Assembly (NCBI GenBank): GCA_016793805.1
Contig: JAEUIZ010000040.1
Span: 1 to 64,000, forward strand
Length of the DNA: 64,000 nt
Direction: 5' to 3'
From: Phycisphaerae bacterium
Lineage (GTDB): Bacteria > Planctomycetota > Phycisphaerae > Phycisphaerales > UBA1924
Shown piece after piece: positions 18,355 to 27,275 of the stretch. Under the pieces are notes generated by a model, which did no database searches, was not told where the DNA came from, and worked only from the letters and a program-made list of their open reading frames with translations. The first letter of the stretch is position 1; each line of letters begins with the position of its first letter. The position numbers and the translations under genes were made by a program.

Positions 18355-18384
18355 GGCGACTTCCCTCGGGTGGGGAAGTCCGCC
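18355..18384. terminator. Hairpin between convergent genes, possible bidirectional terminator
   Basis: GACTTCCC (18358-18365) pairs perfectly with GGGAAGTC (18373-18380) around a 7-base loop. GGC and GCC arms extend the stem with one bulge. It sits between the small membrane protein (ending 18305) and the PDZ protein (ending 18391). No T-run follows on either strand, so it may act as an mRNA-end stabiliser or rely on other factors. Confidence 0.5.
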
Positions 18385-18390
18385 CGCCGG

Positions 18391-20619
18391 TCATGGGCCC
18401 GCGGGATCCATCCTGAGTTTGACGATCCGGCCCTCGGTCATCCGCTTGACCGAAAGCCGCAACTCGCCGCCGGCCTTGAGGGCCGCCTCGAAATCGGCGA
18501 CGCTCCTCATGGGCGTGTCGCCGACCTGCGTGATGATCTCAAACGGCTTGAGCCCGGCAACCGCGGCCTTCTCGCCACGCTCGATCTTCGAGACGATCAC
18601 GCCCGGCTGCTCCGGCGTCATCTGGAAATACCGCCGCACCTCGTACGTCAGTTCGCGAACGGTCACGCCGGCTGCCTCGGACTTGAACTTGGCCGCGGAG
18701 TCAAAGTGCGGCGGGCCCTCCTCGACCACCATCGGCACGTCCGTCACCTTCCCGTCCCGGAACACCTCTGCCTCAAAGCCTGTCCCGAAGCCGACGTCGG
18801 TCAGCGCGCGGGTGATGGCGTTCTCGACCGAGCCCCACGGCTTGGGCATCTGGTCGAAATACTCCTCCGGAATCTGGTCCAGAACTTTCCAGATCTGGTC
18901 GAGCATCCCGCTGTCGTGATCGTCGTCGAGCGTCACCTCGAACGGCCGAGGCTGCCCCGCCAGATGCAGCCGGAGGAGGATGTCGCCGACCTGAAGCCCG
19001 GCCTTTGCGGCTGGAGAGCCGGGATAGACGTAACTAACGAGGGCTCCCGTGGTACCACCCGCTGTGAGGCTCGAGACGCCATTGGCGCGGGCGAGGTCGG
19101 GGTCCATCGCCTGCATCTCGACGCCGAGCCACGCGAGCCGGCTCTCATCCGCCTCGCTGCGCGGGCAGTTCTCCGGGTCCAAGGCGGCCTTGCGGTCCCG
19201 GAGCGCGTCCAAGACCGAAGCGAACGGGGTCAGGTGCCCTCGCGCATCGAGCCACGAGACAGGCCCGTCGTCCGTGCCCTCGGCGACCTTGGGCCGACGC
19301 CCGATGGGCGCCGCGACAAGTTCGCCCTCGGTCGTGAACACGAATCGCAGCGCCTGGCCGCGGTTGGAGCCGAAGCGGGACCACCCGCCGCCGATGACGG
19401 ACTCCATCGCGGGGTGAATCATGCCGCGATACCCCAGGACGAACTCGGACATTCGCGCCCGCCCGAAGTACGCGGTGCGCGACTCCCCGTGGACCGAGAC
19501 CTCGGCCGAGAGCAGCAAGTGATGCCGGAGATCGGTGATCGGGCGAGTCCAAGGCTTGGGGGTGCCCTCGGCGGACGCGGGCAGCCGGGCGAGGAACCCG
19601 TTGAAGTCCGCCAGCGTGCCGTCGAATGCCGCGGTCGACTCCGAGCCGTCACCGAGATGAACGGTGATGGCCTCGAGCCGTGCGGTGACCTTGGGCTTCA
19701 GACCCGCGAGCACCAGGACGGTAGAGGGCTCGATGAGGATGCCCGAGCCATGCCACTCCGTGGCTCCATCGTCGTCGCCCATGCCCCCGAAGTGCGAGAA
19801 TCGGCCCGGCGTGCCGCTCCCGGACTTGGGGCTGCGGAACGAAAGCGAGACGCGCAGGACGGAGCGGTCCGACGACGCACGCAGCCGCTCGATGGCCTTG
19901 CCATAGCCCGCGGCGTCGAGGCTGGGCCATGCGGCGGGGTCCCCACGCCACGCCCCGTCAAGATCGAGTTCACCCGTGAACGTCAGCCCGACCGCCGCAC
20001 CCTCACCGTCGGTGATGAGGAGCGGGGCCGAGACGCGGGTGTATCGCCGATCCAGTCCGACGGTCACTCGCGTGGGTAGACCGGAGACCCCGATGAGCCA
20101 CTGCCCGTCCCACCGCGCATGGGTGATTCCCAGGAGCGAGCCGGATCGCGTCGCAAAGGTGAGCGGCCGCACGCCCGGAAGCGGCTCGGCAAGCCGGAGA
20201 AAGACCGCGTTCTGGGCTCGCGCATAGCCCTCGACCTTCGCGCCGATGCGGCGGTCGCCCGCACGCACGGTGATCGACTTGACGAAGCGCTCGTTGACGA
20301 GCGGGTCCGTCGTCACCACCCGATCCGGCCCGAGCACGAAACCCGTCCGCTCGTCCGGACGCTGCTGCTGGAGCAGTTGGTCCCAGTCTTCGACCGCCGC
20401 GAACTCCGCGTCAGACCCGCCGCGACGCCACGACTGGTACGGCAGCGACGGCGACTCGCCCTTGTCGAACTGCGGCATGAACTCAACCACGACGAGCGAG
20501 GGCGAGACCGCGTCGGCGACTTTGCCCAGATCGTTGGCCGAACGCTCCTCGGGCTGCGCCAGACATGGCGCGGCCAGCGCGAGCATCAGAGACGCGAACA
20601 GATGGATTCGGACGGACAT
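18391..20619 (-). CDS. Exported PDZ protein with a degenerate trypsin-like domain (pseudoprotease)
   Basis: The 742-residue protein starts at ATG 20619 behind GGAG with a signal peptide ending LAAPCLAQ. Two trypsin-like half-barrels seem to be present (residues 20-230 and 240-440) with HtrA-like phrases such as GFVLGPDRVVTTDPLV and GSGILIEPSTVLVLAG, but the His, Asp and GNSGG Ser are not found. Two PDZ domains follow: about 480-600 (GALVSYVYPGSPAAKAGLQVG) and 660-742 (GVIVSKIERGEKAAVAGLKP). It lies 39 bases downstream of an intact HtrA-type protease, so it may serve as a regulator, substrate receptor or partner of that enzyme in the periplasm. The role is inferred. Confidence 0.75.
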   Translation of the reverse strand: MSVRIHLFASLMLALAAPCLAQPEERSANDLGKVADAVSPSLVVVEFMPQFDKGESPSLPYQSWRRGGSDAEFAAVEDWDQLLQQQRPDERTGFVLGPDRVVTTDPLVNERFVKSITVRAGDRRIGAKVEGYARAQNAVFLRLAEPLPGVRPLTFATRSGSLLGITHARWDGQWLIGVSGLPTRVTVGLDRRYTRVSAPLLITDGEGAAVGLTFTGELDLDGAWRGDPAAWPSLDAAGYGKAIERLRASSDRSVLRVSLSFRSPKSGSGTPGRFSHFGGMGDDDGATEWHGSGILIEPSTVLVLAGLKPKVTARLEAITVHLGDGSESTAAFDGTLADFNGFLARLPASAEGTPKPWTRPITDLRHHLLLSAEVSVHGESRTAYFGRARMSEFVLGYRGMIHPAMESVIGGGWSRFGSNRGQALRFVFTTEGELVAAPIGRRPKVAEGTDDGPVSWLDARGHLTPFASVLDALRDRKAALDPENCPRSEADESRLAWLGVEMQAMDPDLARANGVSSLTAGGTTGALVSYVYPGSPAAKAGLQVGDILLRLHLAGQPRPFEVTLDDDHDSGMLDQIWKVLDQIPEEYFDQMPKPWGSVENAITRALTDVGFGTGFEAEVFRDGKVTDVPMVVEEGPPHFDSAAKFKSEAAGVTVRELTYEVRRYFQMTPEQPGVIVSKIERGEKAAVAGLKPFEIITQVGDTPMRSVADFEAALKAGGELRLSVKRMTEGRIVKLRMDPAGP

Positions 20620-20658
20620 GGCGTGCTCCAGCGCCCAGGAGTCCTTGGCGCGTGCGGG

Positions 20659-21978
20659 CTATTCACGGGAGTAATCGCGCGAGAAGTCGAGGACGATCTG
20701 GCGCATCAGGCCCCCGCGAAGGACCGTGAGGACAGTCCGCCCCTTCTTGGCGACGTTCGCGACAAGTTCCGCGTGAATCGCCCTGGCGTCGTCGATTGAG
20801 GCCGTCTCGCGCCCTTCGATTTTGAGGATGATGTCACGCGGCGAGATCCCCGCGTTCGAGGCGTTGCCCGGGTACTTCACGCCCAGCACGAAGATGCCCC
20901 GCTGCCGATGGAAGAACAGATCGGGGTTGTCGAACTGGTTGATCGTCTTGATGGTCAGGTCGAACCGCGAGAGCGCCAACTCTTCGCCCTCGACCTTGCC
21001 CTTCTCGCGCGGCGTGAGTTTCACCGTGAGGCGATCGCCCCCGCGCGCCACATCAAGCGAGGCCTCGGCATCGCGTGGGAGCAGGGCCAGACGCCGCCGC
21101 ACCGCCGGGAGGTCCTCGGACGTGAGCGCGGTCACTCCCTGCCCGTTGATCGCGACAATCCGGTCGCGGGGCTGGATCCCGGCGCGACGGGCCGGGCTCT
21201 CCGGGTCCGTCTCGGCCACGATCACGCCGTCGGTCTCGGCAAAGTAGATGTCCTTGTTGAAGTCGCGCAGCGCCTGAAGTTGCAACCCTGTCCACGACCA
21301 CCCGACCTCCCCCCGATCGCGGAGGGCGGGGACGATGGTGCTCACGACCTCGGATGGGATCGCGAAGCCCATCCCATCGGCGCTGAACGACATCCCGCGG
21401 GCGTTGATGCCGATGATCTCCCCGGCGGTGTTGACCAGCGGCCCGCCCGAGTTGCCGGGGTTGATCGCCGCGTCCGTCTGGATCCACCCGGAATACTCGC
21501 TGATGCCCTCGAGAAACCGGCTCGCGCACGACACGATCCCGATGGAGACGGATCGGTTCAGTCCCCACGGCGCCCCCATCGCCATCACGAAGTCGCCCTC
21601 CTGGAGCCGCCTGGAATCGCCGATCACGGCGTAGGGCAGTGGCTGGCGGTCGGGGAACTCAAGCCGGATGACCGCCAGATCGGTGTCCTTGTCGCTCCCG
21701 AGGATCTTCGCGCTAGCGTGCCTGCCGTCTGATAGCAAACAGCGAACCGATGTCGCCTTGTCCACAACGTGCCAGTTGGTCACGACGTCGCCGTCTGGAG
21801 AGATCAGCACCCCGCTGCCCGAGACTTCCTGCGACTCCTTCTTGCCCGCCTCGTTGCTCTCGCGGACGCACTTGATGTAAACAACCGCAGGAAAGACCTT
21901 GCCCTTGGCCTCCTGCACGATCTGTCGGAAGTCCGCGGGCGGCTGGGCGAGGACTATGGCGGCGAGGGCGGCGAGCAT
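20659..21978 (-). CDS. HtrA/DegP-like periplasmic serine protease with PDZ domains
   Basis: The protein has 439 residues from ATG 21978, seven bases after AAGGAGG. An upstream in-frame start at 22017 has no such site. A short signal peptide (MLAALAAIVLAQ) precedes a trypsin-like domain with the full triad: His70 in TNWHVVD, Asp100 in DTDLAVI and Ser177 in GNSGGPL. Two PDZ-like regions follow (about 240-330 around PARRAGIQPRDRIV and 350-439 around ASNAGISPRDIIL). Such proteases degrade or sense misfolded envelope proteins. It sits between a MacB-type permease gene and the PDZ pseudoprotease gene with gaps of 48 and 39 bases, which looks like one operon. Confidence 0.88.
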   Translation of the reverse strand: MLAALAAIVLAQPPADFRQIVQEAKGKVFPAVVYIKCVRESNEAGKKESQEVSGSGVLISPDGDVVTNWHVVDKATSVRCLLSDGRHASAKILGSDKDTDLAVIRLEFPDRQPLPYAVIGDSRRLQEGDFVMAMGAPWGLNRSVSIGIVSCASRFLEGISEYSGWIQTDAAINPGNSGGPLVNTAGEIIGINARGMSFSADGMGFAIPSEVVSTIVPALRDRGEVGWSWTGLQLQALRDFNKDIYFAETDGVIVAETDPESPARRAGIQPRDRIVAINGQGVTALTSEDLPAVRRRLALLPRDAEASLDVARGGDRLTVKLTPREKGKVEGEELALSRFDLTIKTINQFDNPDLFFHRQRGIFVLGVKYPGNASNAGISPRDIILKIEGRETASIDDARAIHAELVANVAKKGRTVLTVLRGGLMRQIVLDFSRDYSRE

Positions 21979-22026
21979 CGTGCCTCCTTGCTGGCGCACA
22001 ACGTAGCAGATCAGCAACGGGCGAGA

Positions 22027-23358
22027 CTAGTCATGCCGAAGCGCGACGATCGGGTCTTGCTGCGCGGCCTTGCGGGCAGGATAGATGCCGAACACCAGCC
22101 CCGTCGCCGCCGCCACCAGGAACGAGACGAACACCGACCAGAGGGTGACTGCGGTGGGAAGTGCCGCATCGGGCGAGACGAACGAGCCGATCAGAGGGAC
22201 CCGATTCAGCCGAGGAACGCCCCACCCGAGCAACCACGAGGCCCCGACGCCCAACCCGACCCCGATCAGCCCGCCGATCGCAGAGAGCACGCCCGTCTCG
22301 ACGAGGAACTGCCAGATGATGTGCTTGCGCGTGGCGCCCAGCGCGCGGCGGATCCCGATCTCGCGTGTACGCTCGGTCACGGTCGCCAGCATGATGTTCA
22401 TGATCCCGATGCCGCCCACCAGCAGCGAGATCCCCGCGATCGCGGCCAGGATCGCCCCGTAGGTCAGGGCGGTCTTGCGGGCGTTCTCGAGCAGTTCGTA
22501 GGGCACCACGATCTGCACGTCCGTAAGGCCCGGATGCCGGACGTGCATGATCCGGCGGATGCGCTCCGCGTCCGAGATCACCCGGCCGCGGTCGGGCGAG
22601 GCGATATAGACCTCGGACACCGGCACCTCGGAGGCGTTGAACGATCCGGATTGCCGACGGAAGACCGTATCCCCGAACATTGCTCGGGCGGTGGTGATCG
22701 GGACGTGGATGTCCTTGTTGAAATCACGTCCGACCAGCGCGGTGCCCGAGCCGCCCGCGAGACCAATCGGAGCCAGGAGACCAACGACGGTGAACGTCTT
22801 GTCGTCGATGCGGAACGTCTCGCCCAACGGGTCGTCCCAGGGGAAGATGTCCTTGACGACCTCCTGCCCGATCACGGCCACCGGCTCGTTGTTGTCGATG
22901 TCGGCCTGCGTGAGGTATCGACCTCGCGACAGCCGCAGCCGGGCGACGGTCTGCAACTCGGGCGTCGTGCCGTACGCCTGGCTGACCTGCCGACGGTCAC
23001 GACGCCACACCTGATTGCCGATCTCCTTCAGCGGAACGATGGACTCCGCGTCCGGAAAGTTGTGCCGGATCACGTCGATGTCGTCGCGCGTCAGCCCATA
23101 GCGGAGCATCCACGAGCGTTGCTGCCCGGATTGCTGCTGGGTGGCCTCGGCCGGACGCTGTGAACGGACGATGATGTTCTTGGCGCCGAGCCGTTCGATC
23201 TGGAGGAGGGCGTTGCGTTTGCCCCCCTCCCCGACGGCGACCATGGTGATGACGGCCGCGACGCCGAGAATGATGCCCAGGGCCGTGAGCAGGGCACGGA
23301 GTTTGTGGAGGCGGAGGTTGCTCAGCCCGAGCCGTATCGTTTCGAGGAGGAAGGTCAT
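22027..23358 (-). CDS. MacB/FtsX-type ABC transporter permease
   Basis: The protein has 443 residues from ATG 23358. The start MTFLLETIRLGLSNLRLHKLR is typical for these permeases, so the frame to 23529 is not used. One membrane helix near the N-terminus (LLTALGIILGVAAVITMVAVG), a large periplasmic domain (about 55-310), and three C-terminal helices with the motif TVTERTREIGIRRALGAT between them match the MacB_PCD-FtsX architecture. MacB-type systems use mechanotransmission to move substrates such as lipoproteins or toxins in the envelope. No ATP-binding subunit or membrane-fusion partner is next to it, so those must be encoded elsewhere. Confidence 0.88.
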   Translation of the reverse strand: MTFLLETIRLGLSNLRLHKLRALLTALGIILGVAAVITMVAVGEGGKRNALLQIERLGAKNIIVRSQRPAEATQQQSGQQRSWMLRYGLTRDDIDVIRHNFPDAESIVPLKEIGNQVWRRDRRQVSQAYGTTPELQTVARLRLSRGRYLTQADIDNNEPVAVIGQEVVKDIFPWDDPLGETFRIDDKTFTVVGLLAPIGLAGGSGTALVGRDFNKDIHVPITTARAMFGDTVFRRQSGSFNASEVPVSEVYIASPDRGRVISDAERIRRIMHVRHPGLTDVQIVVPYELLENARKTALTYGAILAAIAGISLLVGGIGIMNIMLATVTERTREIGIRRALGATRKHIIWQFLVETGVLSAIGGLIGVGLGVGASWLLGWGVPRLNRVPLIGSFVSPDAALPTAVTLWSVFVSFLVAAATGLVFGIYPARKAAQQDPIVALRHD

Positions 23359-23400
23359 GGCGTGGATTCCCGCATCATCGTACCGGGCGGAGGCGACGCG

Positions 23401-23679
23401 GTGGCGGTAGTCGTGGAGATTCTCAGCGAGTCCGACGCCGCCCGCGGCTGGCACTACATCGTGCGCGTGGAGCGCGAGGGCGGCATCTCCGAGCATCGCG
23501 TCCACCTCGCCTGGGTGGACCACGAGCACCTCTGCGGCGGAGCCGTCTCCCCCTCGCGCGTGGTCGCGGAGGCGTTGCGCGTCGCCGCCGAGCGGGGGAT
23601 CGCGATCCCTCCTTCGGTCGACGTGTCAACGCTGCGCCGGCGAGAGCCGGGCCTACGGGCTCTCTTGGCGTGGGGGTGA
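23401..23679 (+). CDS. Small conserved-looking protein, unknown function
   Basis: I place the start at GTG 23401, seven bases after GGAGG (23389-23393), giving 92 residues. A GTG at 23362 is another option, but its apparent ribosome site is made by the MTFLLE codons of the opposite gene. The protein has a beta-alpha look: GWHYIVRVEREGG, HRVHLAWVDHEHL, SRVVAEALRVAAERG, then PPSVDVSTLRR. Its sequence and codon use look genuine. I recall similar short proteins in planctomycetes and cyanobacteria but give no function. Its 3' end overlaps the convergent gene by 27 bases. Confidence 0.6.
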   Translation: MAVVVEILSESDAARGWHYIVRVEREGGISEHRVHLAWVDHEHLCGGAVSPSRVVAEALRVAAERGIAIPPSVDVSTLRRREPGLRALLAWG

Positions 23680-24921
23680 AGCATCGGCCTGGGCGGGCTG
23701 CGAGAGCGCCCGCCACGTCTCGGTCCACTCGCGGACCTCTCGCTCCACGGCGGTTGTCGCGCCGTCCTCGTGCGGATTCCAGGCCGCCCGGGCCTCGCGC
23801 GACTTGGCGAACCGCGCCGCATCGCTCCGGCCCGCCAGCGACTCGTCCAGCACAAACACCAGCGCATCGCGGACGCGGATCCGGGCATCGACCGGGGCAC
23901 GAAGCGCGGGCACGAGCACGCGGGCGAGCGCCTCGTTGCCCCGAGGGAGGCCCGTGCGAACCTCGAGCAGCAACGAAAGGATCGTGTCCACCCGATCGAC
24001 CGGCGTGTCGGGCCACGCCAGCGCACGCACGAGCGCCTCGCAGTAGCCGACGGCACCGGGGCCGCACGTCGATAGGTGCCGCGCGAGATACGCCCGCGAC
24101 CGCGCGAGATCCGCCGCGGAGATGTGCCGCTTCTGCACCCGCCAGAGCGCGTAGTCGGCGCTCGTCGCGGGGTTGAGGATGTGGAAGATGCCAAAGGTCA
24201 GTCCCCCGGCGATCATCAGCAACCCCGCCGCAAAGACCACTCGCGACCGCACGTCGAGCACGTCCGCCACGTAGCGGAATCTCGACAGCAGCCCGCGATC
24301 GCGCAGCGCGCGGTGAAAGTCGGGAGTGTCCGCGACCTCCATGTAGCACGTCCGCGCGATCCGCTCCCGCGTCAACTCCTCGCCCAGGTTGGCGGACTGG
24401 TCCACGATGCCCTTGATCTTGGCGTCCAGTGTCGCGAGATCACGGGCCCGAAGCCGCGCCAGGTCTCGGAACTTCTCGAGCGGCTCGGACGCCTTGATGA
24501 CTGTCGCGATGATGTCGTCCACGAGCCGGTCGTCTCGCCGACGCATCTGGCCCAGCAGGCTCGCGTTCACGCGATCGGTCCACGCGACAAAGGGCGTCCA
24601 GAACCCGGAGGTCACGCCCCCGCTGATCGGGATCGACTTCAGCCCACCGGCGAGGATCCTGTCGTACGCGACCGCAACGACCAGTGCCGCAAAGAGCGAC
24701 GTGTCGAAGATCGCGCCCGTTCGGTCGAGGAACCAGAAGAGCGCCAGCGGCACCGCGATGTACGCCAGGAAGAGCGCCCAGCCGTCGAACGTCTGCATCG
24801 CGCGCCACGTTCGGGCGCCGAGCCTCGACGCCATCTGCCGCCATGCCGTGAACGCGCCCACCACGATCACGATGGCGTAGCACCAATAGGCGTTCAGATC
24901 GGGCGAGAAACTCAGTTCCAT
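23653..24921 (-). CDS. Multi-span membrane protein, unknown function
   Basis: The protein has 422 residues from ATG 24921 behind GAGGAGG. Membrane segments appear at about 10-28, 52-75, 78-100 and 230-252. A charged helical region (about 130-210) lies between them, and the last 170 residues are a soluble helical domain with several Trp residues. I recognise no domain. It is downstream of two small genes on the same strand (25327-25887 and 25006-25281), so all three may be one unit. Confidence 0.65.
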   Translation of the reverse strand: MELSFSPDLNAYWCYAIVIVVGAFTAWRQMASRLGARTWRAMQTFDGWALFLAYIAVPLALFWFLDRTGAIFDTSLFAALVVAVAYDRILAGGLKSIPISGGVTSGFWTPFVAWTDRVNASLLGQMRRRDDRLVDDIIATVIKASEPLEKFRDLARLRARDLATLDAKIKGIVDQSANLGEELTRERIARTCYMEVADTPDFHRALRDRGLLSRFRYVADVLDVRSRVVFAAGLLMIAGGLTFGIFHILNPATSADYALWRVQKRHISAADLARSRAYLARHLSTCGPGAVGYCEALVRALAWPDTPVDRVDTILSLLLEVRTGLPRGNEALARVLVPALRAPVDARIRVRDALVFVLDESLAGRSDAARFAKSREARAAWNPHEDGATTAVEREVREWTETWRALSQPAQADASPPRQESP

Positions 24922-25005
24922 CGGGCCTCCTCGGATCGAGCAGACGAAGGAACCTCGCAGCAACGAACGCGAGCGGCCAATCGTGGCCCCGTCGGCAGCG
25001 CGGCG

Positions 25006-25281
25006 CTACGCCGTCGCCTTGGACTTCACCAGGAACTGCGCCAGCCGGGCCGCCGAAGGCCGGAGCCCGATGTACGCGCCGCACAGATCGTCATACGTCG
25101 AACGCTGGCCCTCGATCTGGAGGAAGTCGAAGCGGTCGAGTTCGGCCACCGCGGCCTGGAACTTCGCCGAATCCGTGAGCCCGGACTTCCACTGCAACTC
25201 TCGGCCGCGAAGGTTGTCGAGGTCAAGAAGCACACCCAGGACTCGCAGGGCGTCGGCGGATACGGGAGGTGGCGCTTGCAT
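25006..25281 (-). CDS. Small protein with a winged-helix-like pattern
   Basis: The protein has 91 residues. A TAG four codons upstream fixes the start at or after 25281, although no good ribosome site is seen. The pattern LRVLGVLLDLDNLRGRELQW, then SGLTDSAKFQAAVAELDRFDFLQIEG, is like the helix-helix-wing order of small winged-helix domains, but this is only a resemblance. It lies between two membrane-protein genes on the same strand, with 45 and 84 base gaps. Confidence 0.5.
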   Translation of the reverse strand: MQAPPPVSADALRVLGVLLDLDNLRGRELQWKSGLTDSAKFQAAVAELDRFDFLQIEGQRSTYDDLCGAYIGLRPSAARLAQFLVKSKATA

Positions 25282-25326
25282 GTGGAAACTCTAGGAGGCG
25301 CCGCGCGGGCCCGCCGGGACCGCCTC

Positions 25327-25887
25327 TCAGGCGTGGTGCGGCCAGAACCCGGCGAACACGCCCGCCGTCAGCAGCGCGTAGATGACCCCGTCGATGAGCC
25401 GACCCGGGACTTGCCGCCACGGCATGCCGTGCCAGATCGCCATCGGAAGCGCGTATCCGGCATGCGCGAGCACCGCCGCCGACCCGGCGACTCGGAACAC
25501 CTCCAGGTACTTCGTGCTCGGCGTCACAGCGAGGTGCGCGACGTACGCCACGAACACGCCGACGATCACCAGGTGCGCGAACCACATCCCGAGCATCTTG
25601 CCCATGTTCGGCGGCCCGGGCAAGACCGTCAGCATCGCCCACGGGCCCGTCTTCATCTTCGCCATCGACTCCGCCCGCTTGTCCTTCCCCTGGCACCAAG
25701 GAACGTAATACACCCCGGGCTCGAGCGCGGACGACCGCAGCATCCCGACGATCGACTCCTCCTTGTCGCCAGGGTTCTTGTAGTCGTGCTTGTGCAGCGG
25801 CGTAGCCATCCAGATGATCGAACTCGCGACGAACACGATCGCGGCTGACGCGAGGATCGGCAACCACAGGTGGGCGAGGAAATCCAT
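25327..25887 (-). CDS. Conserved-looking membrane protein, about 186 residues
   Basis: The start at ATG 25887 follows GGAAGGAG. A frame running to 27249 is an artefact. Four membrane helices are visible: 7-27, about 100-120, 130-150 and 165-183. The first is followed by HKHDYKNPGDKEESIVGML, and the loop contains a Gly/Lys/Pro-rich part (VLPGPPNMGKMLGMW). I have seen this arrangement in conserved uncharacterised proteins of several phyla, but no function is known to me. It is first in a possible three-gene operon. Confidence 0.65.
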   Translation of the reverse strand: MDFLAHLWLPILASAAIVFVASSIIWMATPLHKHDYKNPGDKEESIVGMLRSSALEPGVYYVPWCQGKDKRAESMAKMKTGPWAMLTVLPGPPNMGKMLGMWFAHLVIVGVFVAYVAHLAVTPSTKYLEVFRVAGSAAVLAHAGYALPMAIWHGMPWRQVPGRLIDGVIYALLTAGVFAGFWPHHA

Positions 25888-26034
25888 GCGTGCTCCTTCC
25901 AGAGAGATCGCTGACTTCAATCGACGCGAGCAGAGTCTACCACGCGGCTCTCGTCGCACCAACGGGTGCCCGGCATGGGACTCGACCGGCCCGCCGTCGC
26001 CGCCCCGACGTGCCCCGCGACTATCATCCGTCTC

Positions 26035-26535
26035 ATGGCATATGGAGCCGCCATTCGCGGACACCCAACGCTCGCGCCGCGCCTGATCGCGCTCGTCGTC
26101 TTCACGTGTTCCCTCGCCGTTCTCGCTGTTGCGACGCGTTTGACGCCTTCGGCTTCGGGCCACGGCACCCACACGCAACTCGGGCTCTATTCCTGCGCCT
26201 GGCCCATCCTCTTCGACAAGCCCTGCCCGACCTGCGGGATGACCACGGCCTTTGCCCACGCCGCTCGCGGCAACTTCGGCCGCGCCTTCCTCGCTCAGCC
26301 CTTCGGCTTCCTCCTGGCCGTCGGTGTGGCCGGCGCCTTCTGGATCAGCCTGCACGTCCTGGCCACGGGGTCCGCCGCCTGGCAAACCTTTCGAGTCTTG
26401 ACACGCCCTAGAGTCCTTTGGCTGTTGCTCGCCTTGGCCTTGGCGTCCTGGGCGTACAAATGGGCGACGTGGACCGAGATCCCGGGCGTGCCATTCGGAA
26501 CCGTCGGAAGCCCAAGACCGAACAGCACTCCGTAG
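26035..26535 (+). CDS. DUF2752 membrane protein
   Basis: The protein has 166 residues from ATG 26035; the upstream in-frame start at 25966 is less likely. Three membrane helices (about 17-37, 85-108 and 120-142) flank the signature CPTCGMTTAFAHAARG, with Cys64 and Cys67, which defines DUF2752. The biochemical role of this family is not known. It precedes two lipoprotein genes on the same strand, the next one nine bases away. Confidence 0.8.
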   Translation: MAYGAAIRGHPTLAPRLIALVVFTCSLAVLAVATRLTPSASGHGTHTQLGLYSCAWPILFDKPCPTCGMTTAFAHAARGNFGRAFLAQPFGFLLAVGVAGAFWISLHVLATGSAAWQTFRVLTRPRVLWLLLALALASWAYKWATWTEIPGVPFGTVGSPRPNSTP

Positions 26536-26544
26536 GAGCCCCGA

Positions 26545-27210
26545 ATGATCTGGACTCGTCGGGCCACTCTCATCGCCGGACTGACGCTTGCGCTCGCCGC
26601 GATCGGCGGGTGCAACATCCTCGGCTTCGGCGGCGCGATGGTCGAGTCCTATCGCCGCAACAGCACCCACCTCGTCAAGGCGACCTACACCGGCCTCGCC
26701 GGCAAGTCCTGGGCCGTCGTGGTCAGTGCCGACCGCTCGATCCTCGGCGAGAACCCCGACCTGGCCGTCTGGGTCACAACGAAGATCACTGAGCGGCTCG
26801 TCCAGGCCCAGAACCAGATCGGCGCGGGCGGCTACGTGCCCGCCGAACGAGTCCTCCGCTACCAGTACGACAACCCCTCTTGGAACGCCAAGGCTCGCGA
26901 GGACCTCATCCACGCCCTCGGTGTCCAGCGGCTCATCTTCATCGAGTTCAGCGAGTACCGCCTCCATGAGCCCGGAAACCAGTACCTCTGGGACGGCGAG
27001 GCAGCCGGCACCCTCAGCGTCTACGAGGCCGAATCCCCCCAGGAAGCGGCGTTCGAGAAGGCGATCCAGGTCAAGTTCCCCGACAAGCAGGGATTCGGTC
27101 CCAACGACTACACGCGAAAGGCCGTCACCACCGTTCTCTGCACCCGATTCGTGGACCGCGCCTCGTGGCTCTTCTACGACCATCAGGAGCCCTACTACCC
27201 GGATTACTAG
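26545..27210 (+). CDS. Lipoprotein, unknown function
   Basis: The protein has 221 residues. The signal sequence ends in a lipobox (AIGGC, Cys23), so it is probably anchored in a membrane facing the periplasm. The mature part is mixed alpha/beta with an Arg/Tyr-rich C-terminus (SWLFYDHQEPYYPDY). No domain is recognised. It starts nine bases after the DUF2752 gene and is followed by a second lipoprotein gene, so the two may work together. CNILG follows the lipobox Cys in both, hinting at shared ancestry of the N-terminus. Confidence 0.7.
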   Translation: MIWTRRATLIAGLTLALAAIGGCNILGFGGAMVESYRRNSTHLVKATYTGLAGKSWAVVVSADRSILGENPDLAVWVTTKITERLVQAQNQIGAGGYVPAERVLRYQYDNPSWNAKAREDLIHALGVQRLIFIEFSEYRLHEPGNQYLWDGEAAGTLSVYEAESPQEAAFEKAIQVKFPDKQGFGPNDYTRKAVTTVLCTRFVDRASWLFYDHQEPYYPDY

Positions 27211-27275
27211 CCGTCCACGCCGATGCCCCCGCCCTACCCGGCATCGCACCAGGCCCGCCTCACCCGGAGACCCGC

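Noticed and set aside
25888-27249. Long minus frame upstream of the 25887 start
   Set aside because: It is antisense to the DUF2752 and first lipoprotein genes and lacks a signal or domain pattern.
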